A stretch of DNA of 64,000 bases from Paenibacillus foliorum (GTDB lineage Bacteria; Bacillota; Bacilli; Paenibacillales; NBRC-103111), in the NCBI RefSeq assembly GCF_013141765.1, contig NZ_WHOD01000013.1, forward strand, positions 62,001-126,000, given 5' to 3'. The translations under genes were made by a program, and so were the position numbers. This document shows positions 53,600-63,869 of the stretch, one piece after another. Within the stretch, counting starts at the first letter, position 1. Every line of letters starts with the position of its first letter. Below the pieces are notes generated by a model. That model was not told the DNA's origin and searched no databases. It was given only the letters and a program-made list of their open reading frames with translations.

Positions 53600-55462
53600 A
53601 TGACAACAATCCGCTTAACGATGGCACAGGCACTATTAAAGTTTTTGAATAATCAATATGTTGAATTTGACGGACAGGAATACAAGTGCTTTAAGGGCGT
53701 AATGGGTATTTTCGGTCACGGTAATGTGACGGGCTTAGGTCAAGCACTGGAGCAATATAAGAATGAAATATTATTTATTCAAGGGAAAAATGAACAAGGT
53801 ATGGCAAATGCAGCTATGGCTTTTGCTAAGCAAAAAAACAGGCTCGAAATGTTCGCATGCACCTCATCCATAGGACCTGGCGCATTGAATATGGTAACGG
53901 CAGCGGGTACGGCTACGGTAAACCGGATTCCATTGCTATTACTGCCGGGTGATACGTTCGCCAGCCGCCAGCCGGATCCAGTGCTTCAACAGATCGAATA
54001 TCCTCTGGATTACACAGTGACGGCTAATGATGCTTTCAAGCCGGTAAGTAAGTTTTGGGACCGGATAGTAAGACCGGAGCAGCTTATGTCATCTGTGATG
54101 CAGGCTATGCGCGTATTGACTGATCCTGCTGATACAGGCGCAGTAACCTTATCTCTTCCGCAGGATGTGCAGTGCGAGGCTTACGATTACCCGGTCGACT
54201 TCTTTAGTAAGCGCGTACATCGTATTGACCGCAAGCCGGCTTCGCCAGCTTCTATTGAAAGAGCGGCAGCTATTATCTCCACTAAAAAGCGTCCGGTGCT
54301 GCTATGCGGCGGAGGCGTACATTACTCTCTGGCAACCGAAGAGGTTGTGCGTTTCGCTGAGCAGTTCGGTATTCCTGTAGTCGAGACGCAAGCTGGCAAA
54401 AGCGCGATTTCCTGGGAGCATCCCTTGGCCTTTGGCGGTGTTGGAGTAACAGGAACGTTAGGAGCGAACCGACTGGCGGCAGAAGCAGACTTGCTGCTGT
54501 GCGTGGGTACACGGCTCGCGGATTTCTCAACTGCTTCCAAATCGGCCTTTCATCCAGAGGCAACGGTAGTACATATCAACGTGAGCCCGATGGATGCTTT
54601 CAAGCTGGAGGGTGCAGCTATTGTTGCGGATGCTCAGGCTGGATTGCAAGCGTTATCGCAAGAGCTGGCACAACGAGACTATCATGCTTCCTATGAAGCG
54701 GAAATGCTATCAGCGTTGAAATCACAATGGGATGCTGAAGTAGATCGTTTGTACAATATCGACATGGAGCAAGGACTTTCACAAACTCGTGTATTGGGTG
54801 AGATTAATGGATTTGTTGGTCCCAAGGATGTAATTGTATGTGCGGCAGGCAGCTTACCGGGGGATCTTCACCGTGTATGGAGAACGACGCAACCGAAGAC
54901 TTACCATATGGAATATGGCTTTTCCTGCATGGGGTATGAGGTTGCTGGCGCATTTGGCGTGAAGCTGGCTGAACCCGACGGCGAAGTATATGCAATGGTT
55001 GGCGATGGAAGTTACCTCATGCTGCATTCCGAGCTTGTTACGAGTGTGCAGGAAGGCCGCAAAATTACTATCCTGCTCTTTGACAACCATGGCTTCCAGT
55101 GTATTCATAACCTGCAAAGAGGACAAGGCGGAGGAAGCTTCGGTAATGAATTCCGTGGCCGCAGTTCAGAGTCATCGCAATTGAACGGTGATTATTTAAA
55201 GATTGATTTTGCCGCTCATGCCCGCAGCTTAGGGGCCGCCTCCTACTCTGTACGTAACGTAGAGGAACTGCGCGAAGCGCTCGCGAACGCAAAAGCGGAG
55301 ACAGGAACTACATTAATAGACATCAAAGTGTTGCCTGGAACTAATACCGATGGATACGAATCATGGTGGCATGTAGGAGTGGCCGAGGTTTCAGAATCAG
55401 AAAGTGTTCAGGCTGCGTACGAGAATATGAAGCGGAAGAAGGAAACAGCCAAGGTCTGGTAA
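53600..55462 (+). CDS. iolD: 3D-(3,5/4)-trihydroxycyclohexane-1,2-dione acylhydrolase
   Basis: The 620-residue thiamine-diphosphate enzyme opens the ring of trihydroxycyclohexanedione to 5-deoxy-glucuronate. The N-terminal pyrimidine-binding part has [19 protein letters not shown] and [19 protein letters not shown]. The C-terminal part has the TPP-Mg motif [17 protein letters not shown], completed by LLFDNHGF. Length and landmarks fit IolD throughout. The ATG follows ACAGGAGTG. It is the first gene of the operon, behind its promoter and operator. Confidence 0.95.
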   Translation: MTTIRLTMAQALLKFLNNQYVEFDGQEYKCFKGVMGIFGHGNVTGLGQALEQYKNEILFIQGKNEQGMANAAMAFAKQKNRLEMFACTSSIGPGALNMVTAAGTATVNRIPLLLLPGDTFASRQPDPVLQQIEYPLDYTVTANDAFKPVSKFWDRIVRPEQLMSSVMQAMRVLTDPADTGAVTLSLPQDVQCEAYDYPVDFFSKRVHRIDRKPASPASIERAAAIISTKKRPVLLCGGGVHYSLATEEVVRFAEQFGIPVVETQAGKSAISWEHPLAFGGVGVTGTLGANRLAAEADLLLCVGTRLADFSTASKSAFHPEATVVHINVSPMDAFKLEGAAIVADAQAGLQALSQELAQRDYHASYEAEMLSALKSQWDAEVDRLYNIDMEQGLSQTRVLGEINGFVGPKDVIVCAAGSLPGDLHRVWRTTQPKTYHMEYGFSCMGYEVAGAFGVKLAEPDGEVYAMVGDGSYLMLHSELVTSVQEGRKITILLFDNHGFQCIHNLQRGQGGGSFGNEFRGRSSESSQLNGDYLKIDFAAHARSLGAASYSVRNVEELREALANAKAETGTTLIDIKVLPGTNTDGYESWWHVGVAEVSESESVQAAYENMKRKKETAKVW

Positions 55463-55495
55463 AAAAATGACGAATGGATAATAGGAGGCCTATCA

Positions 55496-56377
55496 ATGAA
55501 AATCAAGTACGGCATATCTGCTATCAATTGGGTGAATGAAGATATTATGGCTCTTGGAGATCATTACACGGCAGAACAGGTATTGTCTCAAATGTCCGAG
55601 CTAGGCTTTGTTGGAACGGAGTTTTGCCGCAAGTTTCCGCGTGATACCGAAGCACTGAAAAAGCTGCTGGACAGCTATGGAATGGTGCTTACCTCACAGT
55701 GGAAGTCGGTGCATTTTAGCGATAAATCCCGGCATTCTGAAGAATTACAGGCGTTCCGTGAGCATGCCGACTTTCTGCATGAGATGGGCTGCAAGCATGT
55801 CGTTACTTGTGAAACCGGAAATGCATTTGAAGATTTGAACACGAATAGCGTTCATATCGAACCGTTGACTGATGAGCAATGGAGCAGCATGGTGGAAGGT
55901 CTTAACGAGGCGGGCCGCTACTGCAAGCAGCTAGGGATGAAGCTGGTCTACCATTACCATGGAGAAACCGTTGTAGAGAGCGGGGAAGAAATCAAACGTT
56001 TGATGGATTCCACGGATCCTGATCTGGTTCATATGCTGTACGATACGGGGCATGCCTATTTCGGAGGAAGCGATCCGTTGGAGATTTTACAGACCTATTA
56101 CGACCGCATTCCTTACATTCATTTAAAAGATGTCCGTAAGGATGTATTGGAATGGAAACAAGCTAATGGTATTCGCTTCCGCGAAGCGGTACGCAAAGGA
56201 ATATTTACCGTACCGGGTGATGGAGTTATCGATTTCGCTCCGATCTATGAGGAATTAGCTAATCGCAGCTATGAAGGCTGGGTTACGATCGAGGCCGAGC
56301 AGGATCCAGCTATTGCAGAGCCCGTAGAGTACGCGCGTAAAGCCAAGCAATATATTGCAGAAATTACTCCTGCGTAA
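55496..56377 (+). CDS. iolE: Inosose (2-keto-myo-inositol) dehydratase
   Basis: The 293-residue TIM-barrel enzyme removes water from 2-keto-myo-inositol. It has KYGISAINWVNEDIMALG at the front, GFVGTEFCRKFP, KLVYHYHGETVVESG, MLYDTGHAYFGG, IHLKDVRKDVL and GWVTIEAEQDP; the acidic and His residues in these form the metal site of the xylose-isomerase-like fold. The ATG follows AATAGGAGG, 33 bases after iolD. A short palindromic repeat overlaps the end of its stop codon. Confidence 0.95.
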   Translation: MKIKYGISAINWVNEDIMALGDHYTAEQVLSQMSELGFVGTEFCRKFPRDTEALKKLLDSYGMVLTSQWKSVHFSDKSRHSEELQAFREHADFLHEMGCKHVVTCETGNAFEDLNTNSVHIEPLTDEQWSSMVEGLNEAGRYCKQLGMKLVYHYHGETVVESGEEIKRLMDSTDPDLVHMLYDTGHAYFGGSDPLEILQTYYDRIPYIHLKDVRKDVLEWKQANGIRFREAVRKGIFTVPGDGVIDFAPIYEELANRSYEGWVTIEAEQDPAIAEPVEYARKAKQYIAEITPA

Positions 56378-56406
56378 GAGGTTGTTCAAAAAGCCCCCTT
56401 TTGAAC
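56377..56406 (-). repeat. Short palindromic repeat, copy 2 (inverted)
   Basis: AGAGGTT followed by GTTCAAAAAGCCCCC and TTTTGAAC. Read on the minus strand it matches copy 1 at 41953-41980 apart from single-base length differences in two runs. It separates iolE from iolG. Confidence 0.6.
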
Positions 56407-56455
56407 TCGTATTTTAAGGAATATACATCTTTATTTTGAAAGAGGTTCAGCACTT

Positions 56456-57466
56456 ATGACAAAAATAAAAATTGGTATTATCGGTGTTGGTCGAATCGGC
56501 AAACTGCATGCAGGGCATATCGCTCGACATCCGCAAGCGGAGCTGCACATTGTTTCCGATGTAATGATTTCGGACTCCCTTAAGGAGTGGGCGGCGGAGC
56601 TAGGAATCCCCCATGTTTCTGCGGATTATCGTGATGTACTACAGGATCCGGAAGTGCAGGCTGTTTATATCTGCTCCTCCACTCATACACATGTCCCTTT
56701 AATAGAAGAAGCAGCAAAGGCAGGCAAGCACATCTTCTGCGAAAAACCGATCAGCATGGATTATTTACAAACTCAGCAAGCATTGGAAACGGTCAAAGAA
56801 TATGGCGTTTTACTGCAAACCGGCTTTAACAGACGTTTCGACCATAACTTTAAGCGTGTACGTGATTGCGTTCTGGAAGGCAAAATCGGAGATCCTCATC
56901 TCATCAAAATTACATCCCGTGATCCGGCTCCACCACCGGCAGAATACATCAAGGTATCCGGCGGATTGTTTATGGATATGGCGATCCATGACTTTGATAT
57001 GGCACGTTTTGTAGCCAACAGCGAGGTTGTAGAAGTATACGCGCAAGGAGCGGTTTTGGTCGATCCAGTGATCGGAGAGCTCGGTGATATCGATACGGCT
57101 ATAACGACGCTAAAGTTTGCTAATGGAGCGTTGGGCGTCATCGATAACAGCCGTCAGGCTGTGTACGGCTATGATCAGCGAGTAGAGGTATTTGGTTCGA
57201 AGGGCTGCATTCAAATAGCTAATGACCATCCCAATACAGCAGAGATCAGCACGAAGGATGCCGTATACCGCGATAATCCCAAATACTTTTTTCTGGAACG
57301 GTATGAGCAGGCATATGCAGAGGAAACTTTGGCCTTTCTTCACGCCATAGTTAATGGTACTAAGGTGCCGGTTGACGGTAATGATGCGTTTCAAGCTGAG
57401 CGTATAGCCGCTGCGGCGAAGCGTTCATTGCTGGAAGGCAGACCAGTTAAACTGGAAGAAATCTAG
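56456..57466 (+). CDS. iolG: Inositol 2-dehydrogenase (Gfo/Idh/MocA family)
   Basis: The 336-residue NAD-dependent enzyme oxidises myo-inositol to 2-keto-myo-inositol, the entry step of the pathway. The Rossmann start is IGIIGVGRIGKLHAGHIARH. The catalytic Lys lies in CEKPISMD, and the His and Asp are in DMAIHDFDMARF. LQTGFNRRFDHNF is also typical of the family. The ATG follows AAAGAGG. One or several IolG-like paralogues often exist in related genomes, and scyllo-inositol could also be accepted. Confidence 0.92.
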   Translation: MTKIKIGIIGVGRIGKLHAGHIARHPQAELHIVSDVMISDSLKEWAAELGIPHVSADYRDVLQDPEVQAVYICSSTHTHVPLIEEAAKAGKHIFCEKPISMDYLQTQQALETVKEYGVLLQTGFNRRFDHNFKRVRDCVLEGKIGDPHLIKITSRDPAPPPAEYIKVSGGLFMDMAIHDFDMARFVANSEVVEVYAQGAVLVDPVIGELGDIDTAITTLKFANGALGVIDNSRQAVYGYDQRVEVFGSKGCIQIANDHPNTAEISTKDAVYRDNPKYFFLERYEQAYAEETLAFLHAIVNGTKVPVDGNDAFQAERIAAAAKRSLLEGRPVKLEEI

Positions 57467-57491
57467 GGAGTATAAGGAGGAATAGTCAATC

Positions 57492-58316
57492 ATGGCCAAA
57501 TCCGAACTGATCGTATCAAGCATGCCGGAGCCGGATGCTAACGGTAATATCGTAACTGTAACTCCTGCTTCGGCTGGATGGACCTATGTTGGTTTTGAAG
57601 TATTCAAGCTAGCTCCTGGTCAATCATTTAAAAGGCAAGCTGATGATTCATCAGAGCTTTGTGCGGTGCTGTTGAGCGGAAAAGCAAATGCATCGGCAGG
57701 TAGAAAACAATGGGGAGAAATCGGTGACCGGATGAGCGTGTTTGAGCAAAAGCAGCCCTACTGCGTCTATGTCCCCGCAGGTCTTGAGCTTGGGCTTGAA
57801 GCATTGACGGATGTGGAGCTTGCAATATGCAGCGCACCGGCCAAGGGCGAGCTGGAGCCCCGGTTAATTGCACCTGAAGATATAGAGGTTGAAATCCGTG
57901 GGCAAGGCAATACAGAGCGTAGAATTCATCAAATTTTACCTGAAAATAAACCGGCAGAGAGCTTGCTCGTAGTTGAGGTGTTTACACCAAACGGCCATTG
58001 GTCCAGCTATCCTCCGCATAAGCATGATCAGAATAATTTGCCTGAGGAATCCTATTTGGAAGAAACGTATTATCATAAAATACAGCCTGAGCATGGTTTT
58101 GCGATCCAACGTGTTTATACGGATGATCGTTCCTTGGATGAAACGTTGATTTTGAAAAGCGGTGATACGGTGCTCGTTCCGAAGGGATACCACCCAGTTT
58201 CCGCTCCTCCGGGATATGACGTCTATTACTTAAATGTTATGGCCGGACCGATCCGTACTTGGAAGTTTCATAACGATCCGGATCATGAGTGGATAATGAA
58301 GCAGTGGAAGAAGTAA
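57492..58316 (+). CDS. iolB: 5-deoxy-glucuronate isomerase
   Basis: The 274-residue protein has two cupin halves. It converts 5-deoxy-glucuronate to 5-dehydro-2-deoxy-gluconate. The metal site is seen in HWSSYPPHKHDQNN (three His) and EESYLEETYYHKI (Glu). LVPKGYHPVSAPPGYDVYYL, then NVMAGP, is the conserved tail. The ATG has ATAAGGAGG and follows iolG by 25 bases. Confidence 0.95.
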   Translation: MAKSELIVSSMPEPDANGNIVTVTPASAGWTYVGFEVFKLAPGQSFKRQADDSSELCAVLLSGKANASAGRKQWGEIGDRMSVFEQKQPYCVYVPAGLELGLEALTDVELAICSAPAKGELEPRLIAPEDIEVEIRGQGNTERRIHQILPENKPAESLLVVEVFTPNGHWSSYPPHKHDQNNLPEESYLEETYYHKIQPEHGFAIQRVYTDDRSLDETLILKSGDTVLVPKGYHPVSAPPGYDVYYLNVMAGPIRTWKFHNDPDHEWIMKQWKK

Positions 58317-58387
58317 GACTTTCGTAACATTTAGAGCAGCTATCATCATCATCATAATCATTTCATGGAAGGGGACTCGTATCTCTT

Positions 58388-59383
58388 ATGAGCCTGTTAT
58401 CATTCGAACAAAATCGCGCAGTCGATTTCATCGGTTTAGGCCGCTTATGTATCGATCTAAACGCTAATGAAATTCATCGCCCAATGGAAGAAACCCGCAC
58501 TTTTACCAAGTATGTCGGAGGCTCTCCGGCTAATATTACTATCGCAATGGCCCGTTTGGGCATGAAGACGGGCTTTATTGGCCGTGTCTCCGATGATCAG
58601 CATGGTCGTTTTATTACTGGGTATTTAGAGAAAGAAGGCATCGATACCTCCAGTGTAATTACGGATCGTTCAGGCAGTGTAACAGGGCTGGCTTTTACCG
58701 AGATCTTATCACCGACAGAGTGCAGCATTCTGATGTATCGCGATAATGTAGCGGATTTCAAGCTGGAGACAGGCGATGTGTCTGAGGAATATATTAAAAG
58801 TGCCAAATCCATTTTAATTTCCGGTACCGCTCTTGCCAAAAGTCCGTCTAGAGAAGCTGCATTTAAAGCTATTGAGCTAGCAAGAAAGCATAATGTTGTA
58901 GTGTTTTTTGATATTGATTATCGTCCTTATAGCTGGGTATCGCGTGAGGAAGCGGGCGTTTACTGCGGACTTGTTGCTGAAAAGAGCGATGTCATCTTAG
59001 GAGGCAGAGAAGAGTTTGACTTGATGGAAGCCGTCCATGGGCCGCTACAGCATAACGATCAAGCAACCGCGCAGAAATGGTTCGATCATCATGCCAAAAT
59101 TGTACTGGTGAAACACGGGGGAGACGGCTCAGTAGCGTTTACGAAGGATGGCAGGGTGCTTACGGGAAGAACATTCCCAGCCAATGTCGTCAAAACCTTT
59201 GGAGCAGGCGATTCGTTCGCAGGGGCATTTATTTATGGCATTATGCATGGATGGGAAGTCGACCGCAGTCAAGAGTTCGGAAGCGCGTCTGCTTCGATCG
59301 TCGTGTCAAGCCACAGCTGCTCGGATGCCATGCCAACTGTTGAGCAAATTCAAGCTATTATTGACGCTAATCCAGCAAAATAA
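58388..59383 (+). CDS. iolC: 5-dehydro-2-deoxygluconokinase
   Basis: The 331-residue PfkB-type kinase phosphorylates 5-dehydro-2-deoxy-gluconate. Substrate-binding landmarks are FIGLGRLCIDLNANEI and YVGGSPANITIAMARLG. The ATP/catalytic motif is FGAGDSFAGAFIYGI, with catalytic base Asp275. The start is ATG behind GGAAGGGGA; a short TCATCATCATCATAATCAT run precedes it. It lies 71 bases after iolB with no terminator, inside the operon. Confidence 0.94.
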   Translation: MSLLSFEQNRAVDFIGLGRLCIDLNANEIHRPMEETRTFTKYVGGSPANITIAMARLGMKTGFIGRVSDDQHGRFITGYLEKEGIDTSSVITDRSGSVTGLAFTEILSPTECSILMYRDNVADFKLETGDVSEEYIKSAKSILISGTALAKSPSREAAFKAIELARKHNVVVFFDIDYRPYSWVSREEAGVYCGLVAEKSDVILGGREEFDLMEAVHGPLQHNDQATAQKWFDHHAKIVLVKHGGDGSVAFTKDGRVLTGRTFPANVVKTFGAGDSFAGAFIYGIMHGWEVDRSQEFGSASASIVVSSHSCSDAMPTVEQIQAIIDANPAK

Positions 59384-59433
59384 AAGTTCGGCTGCAAGCA
59401 GGCGTTGAATGAAGGGAAAGGGAGAGTACCATC

Positions 59434-60279
59434 ATGCTAATTACGTTAAAAGAGATTGTAGACCGTGCTGCGGACAGCGATTACGCTATACCCGGATTCA
59501 ATGTTTACGGATATGAGGATATAATACCGGTGATCCGGGCAGCCGAGGAGGTTGGAGCACCTGTTATCATCGCTGCTAACCTGCCCGCATTGAAGCACAT
59601 GCCTTTGGCTTTTTTGGCCCCGCAGATGCTGACTGCCGCACGCAGCTCATCCGTGCCTGTATGTGTTCATCTTGATCACGGCAAGGATTTGCAATCCTGC
59701 ATCGATGCGATCAAGCATGGGTTCAGCTCCGTCATGTATGACGGCTCGCAGCTGTCGCTTGAGGATAATATCCGCACAACGAAGGAGATCGCGGATTATG
59801 CGCATGCTCACGGTGTATCCGTAGAAGCGGAGATCGGATCTGTTGGCTACACGGACCCTTCTATTGCAATGAAGCACATCCTCTCTAATCCGGAGGAAGT
59901 TGAGATATTCGTACGAGAAACGGGAATTGACGCTGTTGCCGTGTCGGTTGGAACTGTGCACCGGATGGAAACCCAGGGAGCCAGCATCGATTTTGAACTG
60001 CTGCAGCGGATTCAAGACCGCGTTACCATTCCGCTCGTAATTCACGGATCAAGCGGAGTACCTGATCACGATCTGGAGAAGCTTGTTAAGACAAGAGTTG
60101 GCAAAATTAACATTGGAACCGCTCTGCGTATGGCTTTTGGATATACGATGCGGGGAGAAATGGAACAAAATCCAAAGGCATTTGATCGGGTCAGCTTATT
60201 CCAAGAGCCAATGGCGGCTGTGGAAGCAATAGCCAAACAGAAATTGATTATTATGGGATGCAGGGGGAGAGCACAATGA
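59434..60279 (+). CDS. iolJ: 6-phospho-5-dehydro-2-deoxy-D-gluconate aldolase (class II)
   Basis: The 281-residue zinc aldolase splits the phosphorylated intermediate into dihydroxyacetone phosphate and malonic semialdehyde. It has [20 protein letters not shown], the zinc/catalytic [34 protein letters not shown] and [14 protein letters not shown] fructose-bisphosphate aldolase of the same class looks very similar, but the place between iolC and iolA fixes the role. The ATG follows AAAGGGAGAG. Its stop overlaps the iolA ATG. Confidence 0.92.
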   Translation: MLITLKEIVDRAADSDYAIPGFNVYGYEDIIPVIRAAEEVGAPVIIAANLPALKHMPLAFLAPQMLTAARSSSVPVCVHLDHGKDLQSCIDAIKHGFSSVMYDGSQLSLEDNIRTTKEIADYAHAHGVSVEAEIGSVGYTDPSIAMKHILSNPEEVEIFVRETGIDAVAVSVGTVHRMETQGASIDFELLQRIQDRVTIPLVIHGSSGVPDHDLEKLVKTRVGKINIGTALRMAFGYTMRGEMEQNPKAFDRVSLFQEPMAAVEAIAKQKLIIMGCRGRAQ

Positions 60280-61724
60280 CAATACCAACATTGAGAAATT
60301 TTATCGGCGGCGAATGGGTTGAGGCCGCTTCCGCACATACAGACGAAGTACCGAATCCAGCTACAGGCGAGACGATTGCTAGGGTGCCGCACTCTTCTAA
60401 GGAAGATGTGGACCGTGCTGTTGTTGCAGCCAAAGCCGCTTTTCAGGAGTGGAAGCTAGTACCAGTGCCGCGCCGTGCCAGAATTTTATTCAAATACCAG
60501 CAGCTGCTGGTGGATCATTGGCAGGAGCTGGCTGAGCTCGTAACTCGTGAAAACGGCAAGGCCTTATCCGAGGCGCAAGGCGAAGTGTTACGCGGCATTG
60601 AATGTGTTGAGTTCGCTGCTGGAGCACCGACTCTCATGATGGGCAGCACGCTGCCGGATATCGCTACAGGTATCGAATCTAACTTCCATCGTTATCCAAT
60701 CGGGGTAGTGGGCGGAATTACGCCGTTTAACTTCCCCATGATGGTGCCATGCTGGATGTTCCCGCTTGCTATTGCTTGCGGTAATACGTTCGTGCTGAAG
60801 CCTTCGGAGCGCACACCCATGCTTGCCAACCGTTTGGCAGAGCTGTTCGCAGAAGCCGGATTGCCTGCTGGCGTATTAAACATCGTACATGGAGCTCATG
60901 ATGTGGTTAACGGCCTATTGGAGCATCGTGATGTCAGTGCAATTTCTTTCGTTGGTTCGCAGCCGGTAGCCGAATATGTGTACAAAACCGCGGCTGCCAA
61001 CAGTAAAAGAGTGCAAGCTCTAGCTGGAGCCAAAAACCATTCGATCGTCCTTCCGGATGCTAATCTAGATCTTGCGGTTAAAGAGATCGTTAATGCAGCT
61101 TTCGGATCTGCTGGTGAGCGCTGCATGGCAACCTCCGTTGTGGTAGCTGTCGGTTCTGTTGGAGACGAGCTGGTCGACAGGCTGGTGGAAGCGGCAAAAG
61201 CAATTTCCATCGGTAATGGAATGGACGAAGGCGTGTTCCTCGGTCCAGTTATCCGTGATACTCACAAAGCACGTACTCTCGGTTATATCGAAACGGGTGA
61301 GCAAGAAGGCGCCAAGCTTGCATTAGACGGACGTAAGGTGGCGGCAACAGAAGGTGCTGGTTATTTTGTAGGCCCGACTGTATTTGATCAAGTAAATGAT
61401 GGCATGAAAATTTGGAGTGACGAAATTTTTGCTCCCGTCCTAGCAGTAGTGCGTGCAGATAGTCTGGAAGAGGCTATTGCCATTGCCAACCGTTCTGAAT
61501 TTGCTAACGGAGGCTGCTTATATACGGACAGCGCCAAAGCGATTCGATATTATCGCGATAATATCGATGCAGGAATGCTTGGCATAAACGTAGGGGTTCC
61601 CGCACCGATGGCGTTCTTCCCTTTCTCCGGCTATAAAAAGTCTTTCTACGGCGATCTGCATGCAAACGGCAAAGACGGCGTAGAATTTTATACACGCAAG
61701 AAAATGGTCGTTGCCCGCTATTAG
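60276..61724 (+). CDS. iolA: Methylmalonate/malonate-semialdehyde dehydrogenase (CoA-acylating)
   Basis: The 482-residue aldehyde dehydrogenase converts malonic semialdehyde to acetyl-CoA and carbon dioxide with NAD and CoA. It has [53 protein letters not shown] and catalytic Cys283 in [17 protein letters not shown]. The GAKNH segment is typical of the CoA-dependent MmsA group. ATG 60276 is chosen because it overlaps the iolJ stop (ATGA) and follows CAGGGGGAG; a start at 60258 would add six residues. Confidence 0.95.
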   Translation: MTIPTLRNFIGGEWVEAASAHTDEVPNPATGETIARVPHSSKEDVDRAVVAAKAAFQEWKLVPVPRRARILFKYQQLLVDHWQELAELVTRENGKALSEAQGEVLRGIECVEFAAGAPTLMMGSTLPDIATGIESNFHRYPIGVVGGITPFNFPMMVPCWMFPLAIACGNTFVLKPSERTPMLANRLAELFAEAGLPAGVLNIVHGAHDVVNGLLEHRDVSAISFVGSQPVAEYVYKTAAANSKRVQALAGAKNHSIVLPDANLDLAVKEIVNAAFGSAGERCMATSVVVAVGSVGDELVDRLVEAAKAISIGNGMDEGVFLGPVIRDTHKARTLGYIETGEQEGAKLALDGRKVAATEGAGYFVGPTVFDQVNDGMKIWSDEIFAPVLAVVRADSLEEAIAIANRSEFANGGCLYTDSAKAIRYYRDNIDAGMLGINVGVPAPMAFFPFSGYKKSFYGDLHANGKDGVEFYTRKKMVVARY

Positions 61725-61785
61725 TCATCATTTCCGCACTTCCATACTTCCATGAATTCAGGCTTCCTGAGAGGAGAAAGAACGG

Positions 61786-62820
61786 ATGAAAGCTCTTGTC
61801 AAAACAGCGCAAGGCCCAGGTCACGTCGAGTTAATCGATGTGCTTGAGCCGAGCTGCGGTGACCGTGACGTCAAGATCGAGGTTAAGTTTACAGGTATAT
61901 GCGGCACAGATCTGCATGTTCTGCATGATACATTCAAGAACTATCCCCCCGTTATTCTCGGCCATGAATTTTCGGGTGTAATTGCCGAAACAGGTGCAGG
62001 TGTAAGGGATGTAAGTGTAGGAGACCGTGTAGCCGTTAATCCTTCTACAGCAGTTACCTGCGGTAAGTGTGACTACTGCAGGCAGGGGTATTATATGTTT
62101 TGCTCGATCCGTCGCGGCATGGGACATGGTGTGAACGGAGCCTTTACGAAGTATGCGGTAGTACGGGATGATCAGGTGTATAAGCTGCCTGATGACGTTT
62201 CTCTGGAAGAAGCTGCGTTAGCCGAACCCCTTGCCTGCGCTGTACAGGCCGTGGAGGAGCTGACGGATATCCATCTTGGCGATACGGTCCTGCTCTCCGG
62301 GCCGGGTCCCATAGGCACGCTTTGCCTGCTGCTGCTCGTTGCCAAAGGCTGCAAAGTGATCGTCGCCGGAACGACGCAGGATCGTCTGCGTCTGGATATG
62401 GCGATGCAACTGGGGGCGGCGCTGACTGTTGACGTGCTGCAGGAGAACCTGCAGGAGGTCATTCAGCGCGAGACGGATGGTCGCGGAGTCGATGTTGCCA
62501 TGGAATGCGCAGGAGTCGAAGCTTCCGTAGCGGCCTGCCTCCAGGCAGTGAAGCGGCGCGGACGATACGTCCAGGTCGGTATTTTGGGCAAGGAGATTCG
62601 TTTGGCCTTTGATACCATTCTGTATAAACAGCTGCAAGTGGTTGGCTCATTGGCTCACTCGATGCAAACCTGGAGCCGAACGCTGCAGCTGCTGCGGCAG
62701 CGCAGGCTGCCTCTGCTGCAAACGGTCACGCATACGATTCCGTTAAGTCAGTGGAGAGATGGCTTCGATATTTGTGAAATGAAGCGGGGCTTGAAGGTTC
62801 TGCTGACTTATGATGAATAA
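61786..62820 (+). CDS. Zinc-dependent medium-chain dehydrogenase of the inositol cluster
   Basis: The 344-residue MDR enzyme has the catalytic zinc ligands Cys in FTGICGTDLH, His/Glu in VILGHEFSGVI and a further Glu in LAEPLACAV. Structural zinc cysteines are CGKCDYCRQGYYMFC, and the Rossmann motif is LLSGPGPIGTLCLLL. Sorbitol, threonine and other polyol dehydrogenases share this design. As the last gene of the iol series, 61 bases after iolA, it may oxidise another polyol or an inositol isomer; the substrate is not shown. The ATG follows GAGAGGAG. A terminator follows the gene. Confidence 0.88.
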   Translation: MKALVKTAQGPGHVELIDVLEPSCGDRDVKIEVKFTGICGTDLHVLHDTFKNYPPVILGHEFSGVIAETGAGVRDVSVGDRVAVNPSTAVTCGKCDYCRQGYYMFCSIRRGMGHGVNGAFTKYAVVRDDQVYKLPDDVSLEEAALAEPLACAVQAVEELTDIHLGDTVLLSGPGPIGTLCLLLLVAKGCKVIVAGTTQDRLRLDMAMQLGAALTVDVLQENLQEVIQRETDGRGVDVAMECAGVEASVAACLQAVKRRGRYVQVGILGKEIRLAFDTILYKQLQVVGSLAHSMQTWSRTLQLLRQRRLPLLQTVTHTIPLSQWRDGFDICEMKRGLKVLLTYDE

Positions 62821-62882
62821 GAGTTATCTTATCCTAATTGAGGGCTTCTTCAATAAATTAGGTAGAAGTGGATGATTTTTCC

Positions 62883-62919
62883 AAAATATGATACCTTAAG
62901 AGGGTATCATATTTTTTTT
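62883..62919 (+). terminator. Rho-independent terminator of the inositol operon
   Basis: A perfect 13-bp stem (AAAATATGATACC with GGTATCATATTTT) has a 7-base loop and runs into eight T residues. Confidence 0.85.
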
Positions 62920-62939
62920 GGTGGATAAGGAGATTTACA

Positions 62940-63869
62940 ATGATCAAGAAGAAAGTATACTCCGTACTATTGTCTGGGCTCATTAGTATTAGTCTGGTTC
63001 CACAGCTTGCTGTAGCAGCTCAGTCCTTGATAGAAATGACGGAAATGCAAATTATGAATATGGAAGATATACATGTAAAAAAATACGAAAAGTTTCTGAA
63101 GAGTCCGGATATGTATGCCGACGAAAGTGTTAGGGACGAGTGGCGCAATAAATCGTTGGCAGGGATTCAGGAAAAGAATGCTATCAGCTTGCTGAATTAC
63201 GATTTTAGAGCCGATATTTACAAGAAGCTCCTTCAATACGAGGAAGAGCATCCGAATGCCCATCCGAACGATGCGAATGAATTTTTTGTGGAATTGTGCG
63301 ATTGGTATAACTATGCTCACCTAAAGGCGCCGTCTGCTACTCCTGAGCCGATCCCGACTGAGCTGTTCTATCCATTAGAGGCTGGGAAAGTCAAGCTGGA
63401 TCCATACCTTACGAATCTTTATAATAGCAATCCGGTCAAAGGCTTTAAGGCGCTATTAGCACGTGAAGAAGCTATCAAATTTGCTGATCAATTATTTAAG
63501 CAAAATAGCGATAATGACCGCACGGATGCTTTTCGCAAAATGGCTTCTAGTGTATATACTTTGTACTATACCAATGACTATGCATGGGTACGATCTTGGG
63601 ATGCAACGCAGCAATCGGATGATAATAAATCCTTGCTGCAAAATGAACAGGAGAAGGCAATGGACTCTAATAATGCATTGGTAGGAAGATTAGCTGCATC
63701 CAATAATGATATAACTAGTAACAATACCCCAGGGGAAATCAAGATTCTCCTTCACAGAATTTACAACAGCGGGGATTTGATGAAGCTTTCCGAGAAAAGC
63801 GGTTATGCAGAAAAGTTTACTGGCAGGAATGCTGACTATACGAAAGTGAACGCAAGTCAGGCAGAATAG
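62940..63869 (+). CDS. Secreted protein of unknown function
   Basis: The 309-residue product has a clear signal peptide (about 1-27, ending LAVAAQS) and no later membrane segment. The mature part is charged and rich in Asp, Asn and Lys, mainly helical in appearance, with FVELCDWYNYAHL (one Cys) and KGFKALLAREEAIKFADQLF. I recognise no domain or catalytic motif. ATG 62940 follows ATAAGGAG. It follows the iol terminator closely, so it needs its own promoter, which I cannot identify. The last 131 bases of the window after it show no gene. Confidence 0.75.
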   Translation: MIKKKVYSVLLSGLISISLVPQLAVAAQSLIEMTEMQIMNMEDIHVKKYEKFLKSPDMYADESVRDEWRNKSLAGIQEKNAISLLNYDFRADIYKKLLQYEEEHPNAHPNDANEFFVELCDWYNYAHLKAPSATPEPIPTELFYPLEAGKVKLDPYLTNLYNSNPVKGFKALLAREEAIKFADQLFKQNSDNDRTDAFRKMASSVYTLYYTNDYAWVRSWDATQQSDDNKSLLQNEQEKAMDSNNALVGRLAASNNDITSNNTPGEIKILLHRIYNSGDLMKLSEKSGYAEKFTGRNADYTKVNASQAE

